DNA from: CATOSP01 sp965197545
GTDB lineage: Bacteria; Chloroflexota; Dehalococcoidia; Lucifugimonadales; UBA3495
NCBI GenBank assembly: GCA_965197545.1
Contig: CBDANJ010000005.1
Location: forward strand, 1 to 64,000
Length of the DNA: 64,000 nt
Direction of reading: 5' to 3'
Shown here: positions 35,006 to 44,261 of the stretch, piece by piece
How the letters are laid out: each line of letters begins with the position of its first letter
Numbering within the stretch: position 1 is the first letter of the stretch
The notes under the pieces: model-generated
Database searches by the model: none
Told to the model about the DNA's origin: nothing
The model's input: only the letters and a program-made list of their open reading frames with translations
Translations under genes and position numbers: made by a program

Positions 35006-35995
35006 CTACGGACCCTCGTCCAGATAATAGCCGGAGCCGACCAGGATGGGCAGGCCATAGGCCACGACCCTTTTGACGAAAGCCACCTTGCGCTGCAGCC
35101 TCCCGGTGGCGGGATTGCGCGTCGAGTAGTACAGGAAGGTTTCCCCGAACGCATCGCCGACGCTCACCACATCCCGGCCGCCGAAGGGACCGTCCAGATA
35201 GTCATTCAACTCGGGAGCAAGGCTGCCCCACCACTGGCTGCTGTAGGGATCGCCGCTGAACAGCGGGTAGCCGTAGGTATCCAGGCCGAACAGGTAGATC
35301 GAGTCGTTCCTCCAGCGCGGATCGCTCGACAGCGCCCGGGTGGCGAAGTACCCCTGCGATTCCAGCTCCATTGCGGCGCAGCGGACAAACTCCTTCAACC
35401 TCGCGTTGGAAGGCTCGGCGGCGAGCACCGTGGCGTTGACGTCGTCCTTGTTGCATGTGCCCGGAATGTCGCGCTGATAGATCCCCGCGCCGATCGCTGC
35501 CGGCACCCCGTTCCAGTCGATGGCCTTGGCGTAGGCAGCCTTCGGTTCACTCTTTTCCGACGCCGGGTTTGTGAAGTCGTAGTAGGTCCAACCCTCGCCG
35601 AAGCTGCTCATGAGACGAACGAATTCCAAAATGAGGTCGCTGCCGAAGATGTCGACTAGTTCTCCCCACGGCACCCCTTCCCTCGACGGGTCGGGTGGAA
35701 AGACAAACGCTCGAGACGCCCCAGGCACCGGCGTCATTTCGTCGACGAAGACATAGGTGGGGCCGCTTTTCCAACGCTCGTCCTCGTTGAAGGCGCGCCG
35801 TGCCTCTTCAAAACCCATTTCCTGGACATACTCATAGGCACATTGAACGAAGATTTCAACGTCCTTCGGCGTCCGGACAGCGCTGGCGACGACGGACTGA
35901 TCCGCGCAAGGCGGCGGTTCATCGGCACCGAACGCCTGCGGCGCGGCGTATAGCAAAATCAAGGGAAGCAGCAATGGGGAAAGACTAGGTTTCAT
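35006..35995 (-). CDS. exported double Cache-like sensor protein
   Basis: 329 residues from ATG 35995 (MKPSLSPLLLPLILL), signal peptide ending near AFGA. Two Cache_2-like halves share FV(Q/R)CA near the start of a helix and RW-(S/D)-x-(Y)(V/L)F(V/G). The end is LPILVGSGYYLDEGP. No membrane anchor or output domain, so it is a free periplasmic or secreted small-ligand-binding protein. A close paralogue is at 50328-51323. Confidence 0.7.
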   Translation of the reverse strand: MKPSLSPLLLPLILLYAAPQAFGADEPPPCADQSVVASAVRTPKDVEIFVQCAYEYVQEMGFEEARRAFNEDERWKSGPTYVFVDEMTPVPGASRAFVFPPDPSREGVPWGELVDIFGSDLILEFVRLMSSFGEGWTYYDFTNPASEKSEPKAAYAKAIDWNGVPAAIGAGIYQRDIPGTCNKDDVNATVLAAEPSNARLKEFVRCAAMELESQGYFATRALSSDPRWRNDSIYLFGLDTYGYPLFSGDPYSSQWWGSLAPELNDYLDGPFGGRDVVSVGDAFGETFLYYSTRNPATGRLQRKVAFVKRVVAYGLPILVGSGYYLDEGP

Positions 35996-36194
35996 AGTCT
36001 GCCCATTTTCCCACATCTCCAAGACAAGAACCACAAGAGAAACAAAGCTCAACCACAAAAAGGGGGGCTTTACGCCCTTGAGAAAGAACTAGCGGCTGGG
36101 GCCATAGTCTCGCTCCGGCCACGGCAGTAGCGGCCTTGGCGTGCCCCTTTTTTTCCGTTCGGCACGGGGTGGGCCGAGTAGTAGAGGATAACCA

Positions 36195-36290
36195 CAGCGG
36201 AATGAGAGAGATAAGGAAATATGGAGTTGTGACACCTTTGGGACGAATCGGGTGACACCCCCCCTCTGTCCCTGTCACATTTATCGCGCG
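36195..36290. other. origin-like repeat block of winged-helix module 3
   Basis: GTGACA at 36229-36234 and 36252-36257 (23 bp apart) and inverted TGTCAC at 36273-36278 around CCCCCCC then TCTGTCCC. GAGGATAACCACAG at 36184-36197 matches the DnaA-box-like motif of module 1. Same geometry as modules 1 and 2, third hexamer. Confidence 0.55.
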
Positions 36291-36330
36291 GCCCTCAGTC
36301 ACATTCAAAATGCCCGTTTTGCCCTCTCTT

Positions 36331-36600
36331 TCATCCGGTTTCCTCCGGGGCGGAAAAACGGGTGGCCCGCCACGTTTCGCAGTCGTCAATCGAGACCCCT
36401 TCCGTCAGTTTCGCTTCGGGGAGGCGTTGAAGCTCAACAGACCGTCTCCCGGCTCCCCCGTAGCCTCCATACTGCGCTAGAAACTCCTGGTCCCTACGGG
36501 TGATCGCCTCGTGGATCGCCTTGATCTCCTGCTTTACCGTGAGTCCTTCGGCGGACTTCCTCTGCCGCAGGGCGTCCCAAAACCGCAGATGGATATCCCT
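36331..36600 (-). pseudogene. winged-helix-like plasmid protein, C-terminal fragment (copy 3)
   Basis: About 85 residues, GLTVKQEIKAIHEAITRRDQ to EGVSIDDCETWRATRFSAPE, align with the C-termini of copies 1 and 2. The upstream part was replaced by the repA leader at a junction near 36600. It keeps its own downstream repeat block. Confidence 0.75.
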
Positions 36601-36631
36601 GTCTTGTCTGGGGAATATGGGAGAATAAACT

Positions 36632-37606
36632 ATGGAGCGTAAACGAGATGGGTTGCTTCCTATCGGGGAAGTCTTCGGCAGCTTGGACGGGCCGGTGAAA
36701 ACACTCCAGAAGTCGCCCCGGGCGCAGCGGGGCTTCACCCAAGCCGACCAAGTGAATCAGCTTGTTTCGGCCAGTGAAGCGGACCCGGATCTCGGCTTCA
36801 TGGCGCGGTTGATGGCGCTGTGCAGCCTGCCTCGCACCAACCCCGGAGACCGACTTCAGTACAAGCGCGTCAACGGGCCGTATAAACTCATCATGTCGGC
36901 CACCGGGGACCACAAGCTGCCCTTCGGCAACCTCCCACGCCTGTTACTCGCCTGGGTCTCGACCGAAGCGGTGCGGACCCAAAGCCGCGAACTCGTCCTG
37001 GGGAAGTCGCTTTCAGATTTCATGCGAACACTAGGAATAAACAGCACCAGTGGCGGGAAGAGGGGCGAGCAAACCCGGCTTCGTAATCAGATGCGGCGGC
37101 TTTTCAATGCTCATGTCCGGTTGGTCTACGAGCACGAGCACGGCGAAGCAAGCGTGAGTTCGTCTGTAGCCGACCGCACCGAGTTCTGGTGGAATCTCAA
37201 GCGTCCCGACGAGCCGATGCTGTGGCAGAGCAAGATCCGCCTCGGCGAAGACTTCTTTAACGAGATCATCCGCCATACCGTCCCGATCGACATGAACACC
37301 CTCAAGGCGCTCAAACGGTCCCCGCTGGGCCTGGATCTCTACCTGTGGCTCACCTACCGCACCTTCGCCCTCCGCGCTGCACAGCGGCTCACTTGGCGTC
37401 AGGTGTACCGTCAGTTTGGAGCGGACCCGGCCAAAGCCAGCGATAAGCGCACCGTTCTAAACTTCCGTAGCAAGGTTCTACGGGAGTTCAAGAAGATCAA
37501 AGCGGCCTGGCCGGCTCTGAATTACGCGACGGCTCCAGGCGCGTTGATCCTCTTGCCCTCGACGCCAGTCATTGCACCATCGAATCATCGTCAGCTAGCA
37601 AATTAG
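36632..37606 (+). CDS. repA: plasmid replication initiator RepA, intact
   Basis: 324 residues starting MERKRDGLLPIGEVFGSLDG after GGGAGAATAAAC. Conserved blocks: FTQADQVNQLVSASEADPDL, GFMARLMALCSLPRTNPGDR, NLPRLLLAWVSTEAVRTQSR, LSDFMRTLGIN, FFNEIIR, LGLDLYLWLTYRTFALR. It fits the Pfam 'plasmid encoded RepA' family, with winged-helix DNA binding expected. It would initiate replication at the iteron block immediately downstream. Nearly full-length homologue at 62411. Confidence 0.9.
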   Translation: MERKRDGLLPIGEVFGSLDGPVKTLQKSPRAQRGFTQADQVNQLVSASEADPDLGFMARLMALCSLPRTNPGDRLQYKRVNGPYKLIMSATGDHKLPFGNLPRLLLAWVSTEAVRTQSRELVLGKSLSDFMRTLGINSTSGGKRGEQTRLRNQMRRLFNAHVRLVYEHEHGEASVSSSVADRTEFWWNLKRPDEPMLWQSKIRLGEDFFNEIIRHTVPIDMNTLKALKRSPLGLDLYLWLTYRTFALRAAQRLTWRQVYRQFGADPAKASDKRTVLNFRSKVLREFKKIKAAWPALNYATAPGALILLPSTPVIAPSNHRQLAN

Positions 37607-37609
37607 GCT

Positions 37610-37920
37610 CTTAAGTTCCCCGTTCCTGGCTCAAAGTCGCCCCCCCTGTTACCACCGCGAAGCCCGATGTGTTTAAAGGGGTACCTGAGCCTCTGAAAGC
37701 CGATTCTGGGGCTTCCATCGCCGCAGTTTTCCACAGGAGCCTGTGATTCAGGGAAGTTTTCCACGCTGTTGCGGGATACCTTCCCCATCAATTCTTCGCT
37801 GTTGCGGGATACCTTCCCCATCAATTCTTCGCTGTTGCGGGATACCCATACAAGTAATAAGACAAGTAATAAAGAAACAAGTAGTAGGAACGACGACTAC
37901 TGTGAATAAATCAACCGAAA
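37610..37920 (+). other. RepA-type origin B with three 33-bp-spaced iterons
   Basis: After TTTTCCACAGG and GGAAGTTTTCCAC, the iteron GCTGTTGCGGGATACC occurs at 37765, 37798 and 37831 (exactly 33 bp apart). The CAAGTAATAAG stretch follows (37850-37890), then GACGACTACTGTGAATAA with the DnaA box TGTGAATAA at 37901-37909. The full layout of an iteron origin is visible. Confidence 0.8.
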
Positions 37921-37994
37921 ACAGAACCTGGAACAAGAGGATCCCAAGGGCGCCAGGTTGCCCTCTCTGTAAGACCCGCTAAGTGCCTTTATCA

Positions 37995-38069
37995 GGTACT
38001 GTCAAGCTAAGTAGAATTCTCTGGTTTTGGAGGCGGAAACAGTCGGCGGTCGAACGTAGGATCAACAAC
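37995..38069 (-). mobile_element. partial MITE, copy 3
   Basis: GGTACTGTCAAGCTAAGTAG and the following 55 bp match one half of the 130-bp MITE (44123-44252). It stops where the IS110 relic begins. Confidence 0.75.
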
Positions 38070-39086
38070 GCCAACCTGGCCCTCCGGTTGAACTGACGGG
38101 TTCGCTGAGTGCCTGGTTGCTTACCGGAGGATTTCTCCAGCACGGTCATCCCCAGGTACAGAGCCAGGCTTGGCCTCTTTTTCGAAGCGGACCAAAGTTC
38201 CGATCTCTCCGGCCAGTTCGCTGCTGCAGATGGTTCCAAAGCCGGGAATAGTGTCGATTCGTCTGGCCATCGCCGATTGCCGGGCGACGGGGCCGATCTG
38301 TTGCTCCAGCTGATCGATCTGAGCCAGCAGTTCGAGAAGGCGTCGAGCGTCACTCAGGATCATCGGACCCACCCAAGAGACCTTTGAAGAGAAACTAGCT
38401 TGGGCCTGCCACTCCTGGATGATCTGTGCGTAGTGCCGGCCGATCCCCTGGATTTTCAGCACCGAGGAAAGATGGATTCGCGAGAGTTGGCGCAGATCCT
38501 TGCGGCAGGTTAAGAACCGCAAAAACCAGAGATTGGTCAGAGCTCCCGTTATCGAGGCTAATTCTGGGCACACCGCCTGCAGGTCCGAATGCAGGCGGCT
38601 GACCAAGCCGACCTTTTCCTGAACCAGCTGCCGGCGACGACGAGTCAAGCGCTTCAGTTTCAGGTTTTCGGTGGGCCGCTCTCCGACCTCCTGCAGCACC
38701 TCCTTGGCCAAGGGCAGCGATCGCTGCAGCTGAAATAGTTCCAGCATCTTCCGAGCGTCAATTTGTTCGTTTTTGGCCGGCCCCGGAAAGATCTCCTTGT
38801 AGCGAGCCAGCTTCAGATTGTTAACGTTCAAGAGTCGATAGCCCCGCTGCTGGATCTGAGTGTCCAAAGGTCTGGCCCAGCCGTTGTAACCCTCCATCGC
38901 CACCTCTACGGATCGCTTCAGACGCCTGCGGTGACGTTCCACTCTGCGAAAGAAGTTTTCGAAACCTCTCTGCGTGTGCTCGACTTCGAACTCTTCCAAA
39001 ACCTCTCCCTCCGACACGCCAATGCCCACCCAGTGGTTTTCACTTCCCACATCGATCGCAACTTGAATGGTCTTCGCTCTTTGCAT
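38070..39086 (-). pseudogene. IS110-family transposase, frameshifted near C-terminus
   Basis: MQRAKTIQVAIDVGSENHWV at the start holds the DEDD Asp; central coiled region; IDTIPGFGTICSSELAGEIG near residue 290. After RFEKEA the frame shifts at about 38175 to SLALYLGMTVLEKSSGKQPG with the conserved Ser region. The 3' end merges into the partial MITE. Likely inactive. Confidence 0.85.
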
Positions 39087-39750
39087 ACAACCGTTCGCCT
39101 TTCCTTATCTGTACTGGGGATTGCCGACGATCATCCAAACCACCACGTCTACCAACAAAGCCACTGTAAGGCACCATCCCGGCAGGCTCGTTTGGATGAA
39201 CACAAAGAAGGACAGGGGCGGCACTTCAACTTGAGTCGTCCGCTCGAAAGCGGCGACCGACAGCGCAGGCCACACCCCCGTCTGGATCCATCCTAGACCT
39301 TTCCAAAAGTCTGTTCCAGCCGCGCTCGTCGACCTCTCACTTTCGGGCCTCGACCAAGCTGTGGAAACTGCCGCCCTATGGAAACGATCAAGACAAGTTC
39401 CAAGCCCCAGAGATCCTTCCCACAGGGCTTGGAAAACGGATCGCTCACGCTCACCGTTTCCCACAGCTTTCACAGCTTCTACTGCTCCTGAAATGAACAC
39501 ACTTTCAGAAGGATTCGATCTCAGAATATGATGGTAGACAGTACCGCGAAACGGTATGGCGCTAGTGAATCGGACGGCGAGACATTTCCGCAACATCTTC
39601 GCCGCCGCGATCCTGGCGCTCCGCCCGTAAACGGGCAACCTCGGCGCAAAGCTCGGCTACTTCACCCGCTAGACCGGATCGAGGGGCAGCGCGTGAGTTG
39701 CCGGGGCTACAAGAGCTTTCGCTGGCCTCGCGGCTCGTTGGGCGCTCCGC
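39087..39750. other. no confident gene
   Basis: About 660 bp between IS110 and the CRISPR remnant. A long minus-strand frame (39105-39638) has no domain or convincing start. A second minus-strand frame reads LAGEVAELCAEVARLRAERQ to SRRPIH-stop near 39555-39660 and looks protein-like, perhaps the tail of a helical protein. Confidence 0.4.
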
Positions 39751-40825
39751 GGTCTATCCCCGCGTGTGCGGGGGAGGGATGCGGAATGAGATCGTACCCC
39801 CTCAGTGATTGATCTTGTAGTGTAGGAACAAATAATTCATCCAAAAACAAAGGCGGGAAAGCGACGATTTCTTTGGCGAGAGTGGGATCTCTAGTCTTCA
39901 CGATCTCCCAGGGGGACTGGTGATTCTTGTAGCTGTTCTTTCGGGCCAGGTTGAACCAGAGGTTGTAAGTGGTGGCCTTTTGCAGGAAGTCGTCTCGAGC
40001 GGAGAAGGTCTCCACCTCGTACAACTCATCCTCGATGATTCGATGCACCGTCTCCACATCGGCTTGCCAAGTATGAGCCCCCGGAGGGATGGTCTGGTGA
40101 GTCAGTCCAGGGACAGACTGAACGGTTTGAGTAAAGGCGCTGTCCTGCTGAGCATTCCAGCTGCCCACAAACTCAGCGCCGTTGTCGGTTTGAATCCGAC
40201 ACCCCCGAAAACTCACTCCGCAGCTTTGCAGATAATCGACCAGCAAGCGGGCAAACAAGCGGGCATAGGTCAGGGAGCGCTCCTGGGCATAGCCAATAAA
40301 CTGTAGACCACTGACCACTTCTCGGGCGGTATACTGGACCGTGGGTAAGCCATGGCGGCGAATCTGTGGCCACAGTTCCGGGATGTCATTCAGATCCTTG
40401 GTATCCATCGAGATCTGCTCAAACAACCGCCACTGCTGCTTGATGGCTCTGAGATCATTCTTCGTTTTGTGTTTGCGTCGCTTCTTTTTGAGCAGTCCTT
40501 GCTCCCGCCAGATGCGCCGCAGCGCCTTTTCACTCAGTGCCAACTCATAGTCGCGTTTGATGCGGCCAGCTCCCCAGGAAGGGAGTTCCTTTTTGAGCCG
40601 AATGGCTTGGCGCTTCTGAGCTGGGGTAATGGCTCCAGCCGCTTGCTTCGGAGCTCGGCTTTGATCCCTCAATCCCGCATAACCTTGCTGCTGATACCGA
40701 CGCAGCCATTTACGGACCGTCTTGGGGGTGGTGCCGAAGATTCGGGCTACCGGCTTGATCCCCTCCTGTTGAGCTAAACGCACCATGTACAGCCGAACGT
40801 ATCGAGGATCTTTACTTTGTCGCAT
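39707..40825 (-). CDS. IS481-family transposase
   Basis: About 372 residues from ATG 40825 (MRQSKDPRYVRLYMVRLAQQ). HTH region VARIFGTTPKTVRKWLRRYQ; DDE core with IQTDNGAEFVGSWN and HTWQADVETVHRIIEDELY. No stop codon occurs inside the element: the frame runs through the terminal repeat (GYDLIPHP) and out across the CRISPR repeat (SPAHAGIDRG) to 39707, so the last about 20 residues are encoded by the target. Confidence 0.85.
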   Translation of the reverse strand: MRQSKDPRYVRLYMVRLAQQEGIKPVARIFGTTPKTVRKWLRRYQQQGYAGLRDQSRAPKQAAGAITPAQKRQAIRLKKELPSWGAGRIKRDYELALSEKALRRIWREQGLLKKKRRKHKTKNDLRAIKQQWRLFEQISMDTKDLNDIPELWPQIRRHGLPTVQYTAREVVSGLQFIGYAQERSLTYARLFARLLVDYLQSCGVSFRGCRIQTDNGAEFVGSWNAQQDSAFTQTVQSVPGLTHQTIPPGAHTWQADVETVHRIIEDELYEVETFSARDDFLQKATTYNLWFNLARKNSYKNHQSPWEIVKTRDPTLAKEIVAFPPLFLDELFVPTLQDQSLRGYDLIPHPSPAHAGIDRGAPNEPRGQRKLL

Positions 40826-41149
40826 CAGATCATAATATGGGACAGGACACACTGGACTTTGGCACCTCCTTTTCTTCTGTTTCGAGAAGAAAAGTTTGCC
40901 AAGCTGGTGTGTCCTTTCCGTTCGAGCCGACCGAAGGAGGCCACAGCTCCGTTCGCTACGCTCACTTCGTTCTGGCCTCCTTCCAGAAAATCCTTAATTC
41001 CTTCAACCCGGTTCTTCCTAGAATCTTGATCTTCCTCAGGGGGGTACGATGTCTGTTCCGTTTCCCACCCGCGTGTGCGGGGGGACCTGGACACCGTGGG
41101 ATGCAAGACTCTAAAATAGGGGTCTATCCCCGCGTGTGCGGGGGGACCT
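39751..41149 (-). CRISPR. type I-E-like CRISPR remnant, split by IS481-family element
   Basis: A 29-bp repeat at 41121-41149 has core CCCCGCGTGTGCGGGG. A 32-bp spacer (41089-41120) separates it from a second repeat whose right part ends at 41088; together 61 bp, the type I-E unit. The 5' part of a further identical repeat is at 39751-39774, on the far side of an IS481-family element. The repeat on the minus strand ends GGGGATAGACC, as in type I-E. No cas gene or longer array is in the window. Confidence 0.75.
39775..41067 (-). mobile_element. IS481-family element inserted in a CRISPR repeat
   Basis: Imperfect terminal repeats: GGGATGCGGAATGAGATCGT on the left, and on the opposite strand at the right GGGAAACGGAACAGACATCG, both continuing ACCCCC. 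The flanks are parts of the same CRISPR repeat and share CCCGCGTGTGCGGGGG, which would be a target duplication of about 15-16 bp. One transposase gene is inside. Confidence 0.75.
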
Positions 41150-41309
41150 CACCCACAGGGGGTCACCTTCCGTGGCGAGGTTCCTTGCGTCGGAACCCCG
41201 GAAATCAAGGCGCGCCGATTTATCCTGGCCGTACGGTACCATAGCGAAATCGGAAATCCTGGCCTGACTCGGCGACCAAAATGGAAATCTCGGATTCTTT
41301 CGCCGGTAG

Positions 41310-41325
41310 AAGCGCTCTAGCGCTT
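41310..41325. promoter_or_regulatory. short palindrome upstream of coiled-coil gene
   Basis: AAGCGCT-CT-AGCGCTT lies 29 bp before the ATG and could be an operator. The remainder of 41150-41353 has no gene. Confidence 0.35.
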
Positions 41326-41353
41326 TCATTTGTGCCGATTAGGAGGGGCGATC

Positions 41354-44080
41354 ATGCTCGATGCACTCAAGAATTTGACGGGCGGTAGCCGGACGAAAAA
41401 GCAGGCCGCGGATTTCGAGGCCTTGATCCTGGCGGCGAAGGAAGAACAAAGCGCCCTCAATGCCATGCTCGCACAGATTACCCTGCGCGGTTCGAAGGTG
41501 GCCCAGGTCGGCAAGACGCTCGAGCAGTTCGACGCGAAGACGGTCGCGACGAGCCAGAAGGTTACTGACGTCGACAAGCGCATCGCCGGCCTCGAGGAAC
41601 GAACCCGGACATTTACGGAGATCGATGCGCGCATACAGGCGCTGCTGGCGATCGCGGAGCAAGCTCAGCAGAAGGCGGAGGGCTTGGTGGCTCCTGGCAG
41701 TGATCTACAGAAGCACCGACAGTCCGTCCAGCACCTCTCGTCGCAAATGCTCCAGACCCAGGCAGGCATTGATGCCCTCAAGCGAGAGCAGGCCACCCTG
41801 GAGGAGGCCCGGACCGCACTGCGCAAGACGCAGGGTGAGGTCAAGAGCACGATCGACGCTGCCGCGGTGGTCAAGGCCGAGCTCGATCAGGTCCGCGGTA
41901 CCGCCGGCCATCTATCGCAGGACTACGCGCGGCTGCGCGACGCGTCCAAAGAAGTACGCGAGGATTCCGTCGGGGCCGCGGAGTCGGTCAAGGAACTGGA
42001 GCGGAAACTCGGCCCGCTGATGCAGCTCCAGGAGCTGAGCAAGACGACCGAAGAGAAGCTTGCCGCCCTCAACGCCATGGCCGAGCATGTCTCACAGAAG
42101 GCCAAGGCCCTCGAGAGCCAGCGATCGACGGTGGAACGGGCCGTCGTCGAAGCCAAGCGACTGAACGAAATGGTCTGGAACATGGACGTCCAGATCAACC
42201 GGCTGAACGAAGGCGCGAAGGAGGCCCACCGTAGCGAGGAGACCATCGGCCGCATTGAGACACTCGTCCAGCAGACCAACGCCACGGTCGAAGGGGTGAC
42301 AAAGGCCCGCGACGACATGGCGCGCGAGGCGGCGCGGTTTGAAAAGGATGGGCGGGCGCTCGTGGATGGCTTGCGCGCGTCCCTCGAGCGCGTTGCGCTC
42401 GAGAAGAAGGAATTCGAGGCGCTCGACTTGCGGCTGCGCGCACTGCAGGGCGCGGTCAAGGAAGCCGAAGCCAGCATGGAGGCGCTTGCCGTCAAGGAGC
42501 GGAATCTCTCCCAGCTCCACCAGAAGGCGGATGTCCTGCACCAGAGCTTCAAGGGACTCTCTGTGCAGGCAGACGAACTAGCGAAGAAGCAGGCCGGACT
42601 CGATATGCTGCAGGGCCGTCTCGCGCAGGTCGAGGAGTTGGCGAAACGGACGGCCCTGCAGCAGGAGACGCTGAAGCAGGGGCGACAGGAGCTCGAGACA
42701 CTGCGCGGGGACATTTATAAGTTCCACGAGTCCCACGCCCAAGTCGCCCGACTTGGCGACAAGCTGGCAGCCGACCGCGACGCGCTCGAAGCCTTCAGCG
42801 AGCGGATGACGGCATTCATGCTCCGCACGCCGCAGATCGACGCCACGCTGAACGCGATCAATGGAAAGCTGGCGCTGGCCGATGAGGGGATCCAGCAGAC
42901 GGTCCGGCTGGGTGAACTGGCCGGCGAGCTGGACACACAGGTGGATCGGCTTTCAGCTCGGACGCAGTTCGTCGACAAGCTGGAGGCCCGGATCGACGGC
43001 ATGCACACGCTTGCTGCCGAAGTGGACGGTAAGCTGGCGGAGCAGCTCGCCCGCCGCTCCGAGCTCGACACCCTGAAGAGTCAGTGTGATTCGATTCTCG
43101 CGCGGACCCTCGACGCGGAGCAGAAGATTGAGTCGGTCGAGGCGCAGCAGCGAAAGCTTCTCCCCGTCACCAATCGCGTGTCCACCCTCGAGGCGCGCCT
43201 CGAGGCGGCTCACAGCCGCGTCAAGGAGATCCAGCAAGACGAGGCTGTCCTGCGCGAGCAGGAAACCCGACTGGCGGAATGTGTCGAAGCAAGCCGCGCG
43301 CTGGCCGACGAGACCAGCGCGCGAATGAAACAGACCCAGGCGCTGAACGACGAACTGACTCGTGCCGCCGTCACCAAAGACGAATTAGTTTCAGAACTCG
43401 CACGCATTCAGACACACCAGCGCGACGCGGCGGCGCGCGCTGAAACGACCGAGGATCAGATCAAACGCACCGAAACAATGTACAAGCAGATCGAACAGCG
43501 GCAGGGCCAGCTCGCATTCTCGGAAAGGAAGGTCGCGCTCGTCGAAGCGAAGATGGCCGAGCTGTCAGACAAAGCCGGTACCCTCGATCAGACGATCAAG
43601 GGCATTCTCGAGCGACAGGCGGTGGTGGTGGCCGTCAAGACCGAAGTGGACAGCGTCCACGAGATCAGCGCGCGCAGCCGGGCGGACCTGCAGTTCGTGA
43701 CAGATCACCGGGACGAGGTGGCTGCCGTGCGGAGTCAGATCAATGATCTTCTGACCACAGCGCGGGAAACCGCGGAGAAGATCGCCGCCATCGAAGGGCG
43801 ACAGGAGACGGTGGACGAGGTTCAGGCGAAAACGAATCTCATCTCGAACCTGCTCGAGGACGTGAGCGTGAATCTCGAAACACTCGTCGAGCAGAAGTCG
43901 ATCATCGACAATCTGACCGAGAAACTGGCCGGTGTTGACTTCACCATGCACGAGGCGCAGAACACGCTCCAGACGCTGAAGCACGAGCGCGAGCTGGCCG
44001 AACGCATGGAGAAGAGCATCAAGCAGCTTCGGACGAAAACCGTAAAGGCCGACCACCCGCGTAAATCGGCGACCGCCTAG
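41354..44080 (+). CDS. 908-residue coiled-coil protein
   Basis: Starts MLDALKNLTGGSRTKKQAAD at 41354 with AGGAGGGG upstream; an in-frame ATG at 41330 lacks a site. From about residue 20 to 890 it is almost uninterrupted heptad coiled coil rich in Ala, Glu, Gln, Arg and Lys, with few prolines. No Walker motif, signal or membrane segment, so it is not a full SMC; the terminus is basic (RTKTVKADHPRKSATA). Its codon use looks more GC-rich than the neighbours. It may be a filament or scaffold, or a plasmid-borne DNA-segregation-like protein. Not recognised; the gene looks intact and bracketed by CRISPR and MITE debris. Confidence 0.75.
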   Translation: MLDALKNLTGGSRTKKQAADFEALILAAKEEQSALNAMLAQITLRGSKVAQVGKTLEQFDAKTVATSQKVTDVDKRIAGLEERTRTFTEIDARIQALLAIAEQAQQKAEGLVAPGSDLQKHRQSVQHLSSQMLQTQAGIDALKREQATLEEARTALRKTQGEVKSTIDAAAVVKAELDQVRGTAGHLSQDYARLRDASKEVREDSVGAAESVKELERKLGPLMQLQELSKTTEEKLAALNAMAEHVSQKAKALESQRSTVERAVVEAKRLNEMVWNMDVQINRLNEGAKEAHRSEETIGRIETLVQQTNATVEGVTKARDDMAREAARFEKDGRALVDGLRASLERVALEKKEFEALDLRLRALQGAVKEAEASMEALAVKERNLSQLHQKADVLHQSFKGLSVQADELAKKQAGLDMLQGRLAQVEELAKRTALQQETLKQGRQELETLRGDIYKFHESHAQVARLGDKLAADRDALEAFSERMTAFMLRTPQIDATLNAINGKLALADEGIQQTVRLGELAGELDTQVDRLSARTQFVDKLEARIDGMHTLAAEVDGKLAEQLARRSELDTLKSQCDSILARTLDAEQKIESVEAQQRKLLPVTNRVSTLEARLEAAHSRVKEIQQDEAVLREQETRLAECVEASRALADETSARMKQTQALNDELTRAAVTKDELVSELARIQTHQRDAAARAETTEDQIKRTETMYKQIEQRQGQLAFSERKVALVEAKMAELSDKAGTLDQTIKGILERQAVVVAVKTEVDSVHEISARSRADLQFVTDHRDEVAAVRSQINDLLTTARETAEKIAAIEGRQETVDEVQAKTNLISNLLEDVSVNLETLVEQKSIIDNLTEKLAGVDFTMHEAQNTLQTLKHERELAERMEKSIKQLRTKTVKADHPRKSATA

Positions 44081-44122
44081 CCTTTTGCCGTCGGTCCCGG
44101 CGGGTGGCTGACGCGTCCACCC

Positions 44123-44252
44123 GGTACTGTCAAGTTAAGTGGAATTCTCGGGTTTTGGAGGCGGAAACGGTCGGCGGCCGAATGTAGAATCAACAACTTA
44201 GGGAGTGGCCGAGCCGCTGATTAGACATCAAATCGGTTAACTTGACAGTACC
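44123..44252 (-). mobile_element. 130-bp MITE with IS6-like ends, copy 2
   Basis: Same length as copy 1 (8361-8490), inverted orientation and a few substitutions. Ends GGTACTGTCAAGTTAA and TTAACTTGACAGTACC. It sits 42 bp after the coiled-coil gene. Confidence 0.8.
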
Positions 44253-44261
44253 CCTCGCCCG

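Noticed and set aside
41923..42714. Minus-strand serine-rich open frame within the coiled-coil gene
   Set aside because: It is a shadow of the plus-strand gene produced by its GC-rich codon pattern.
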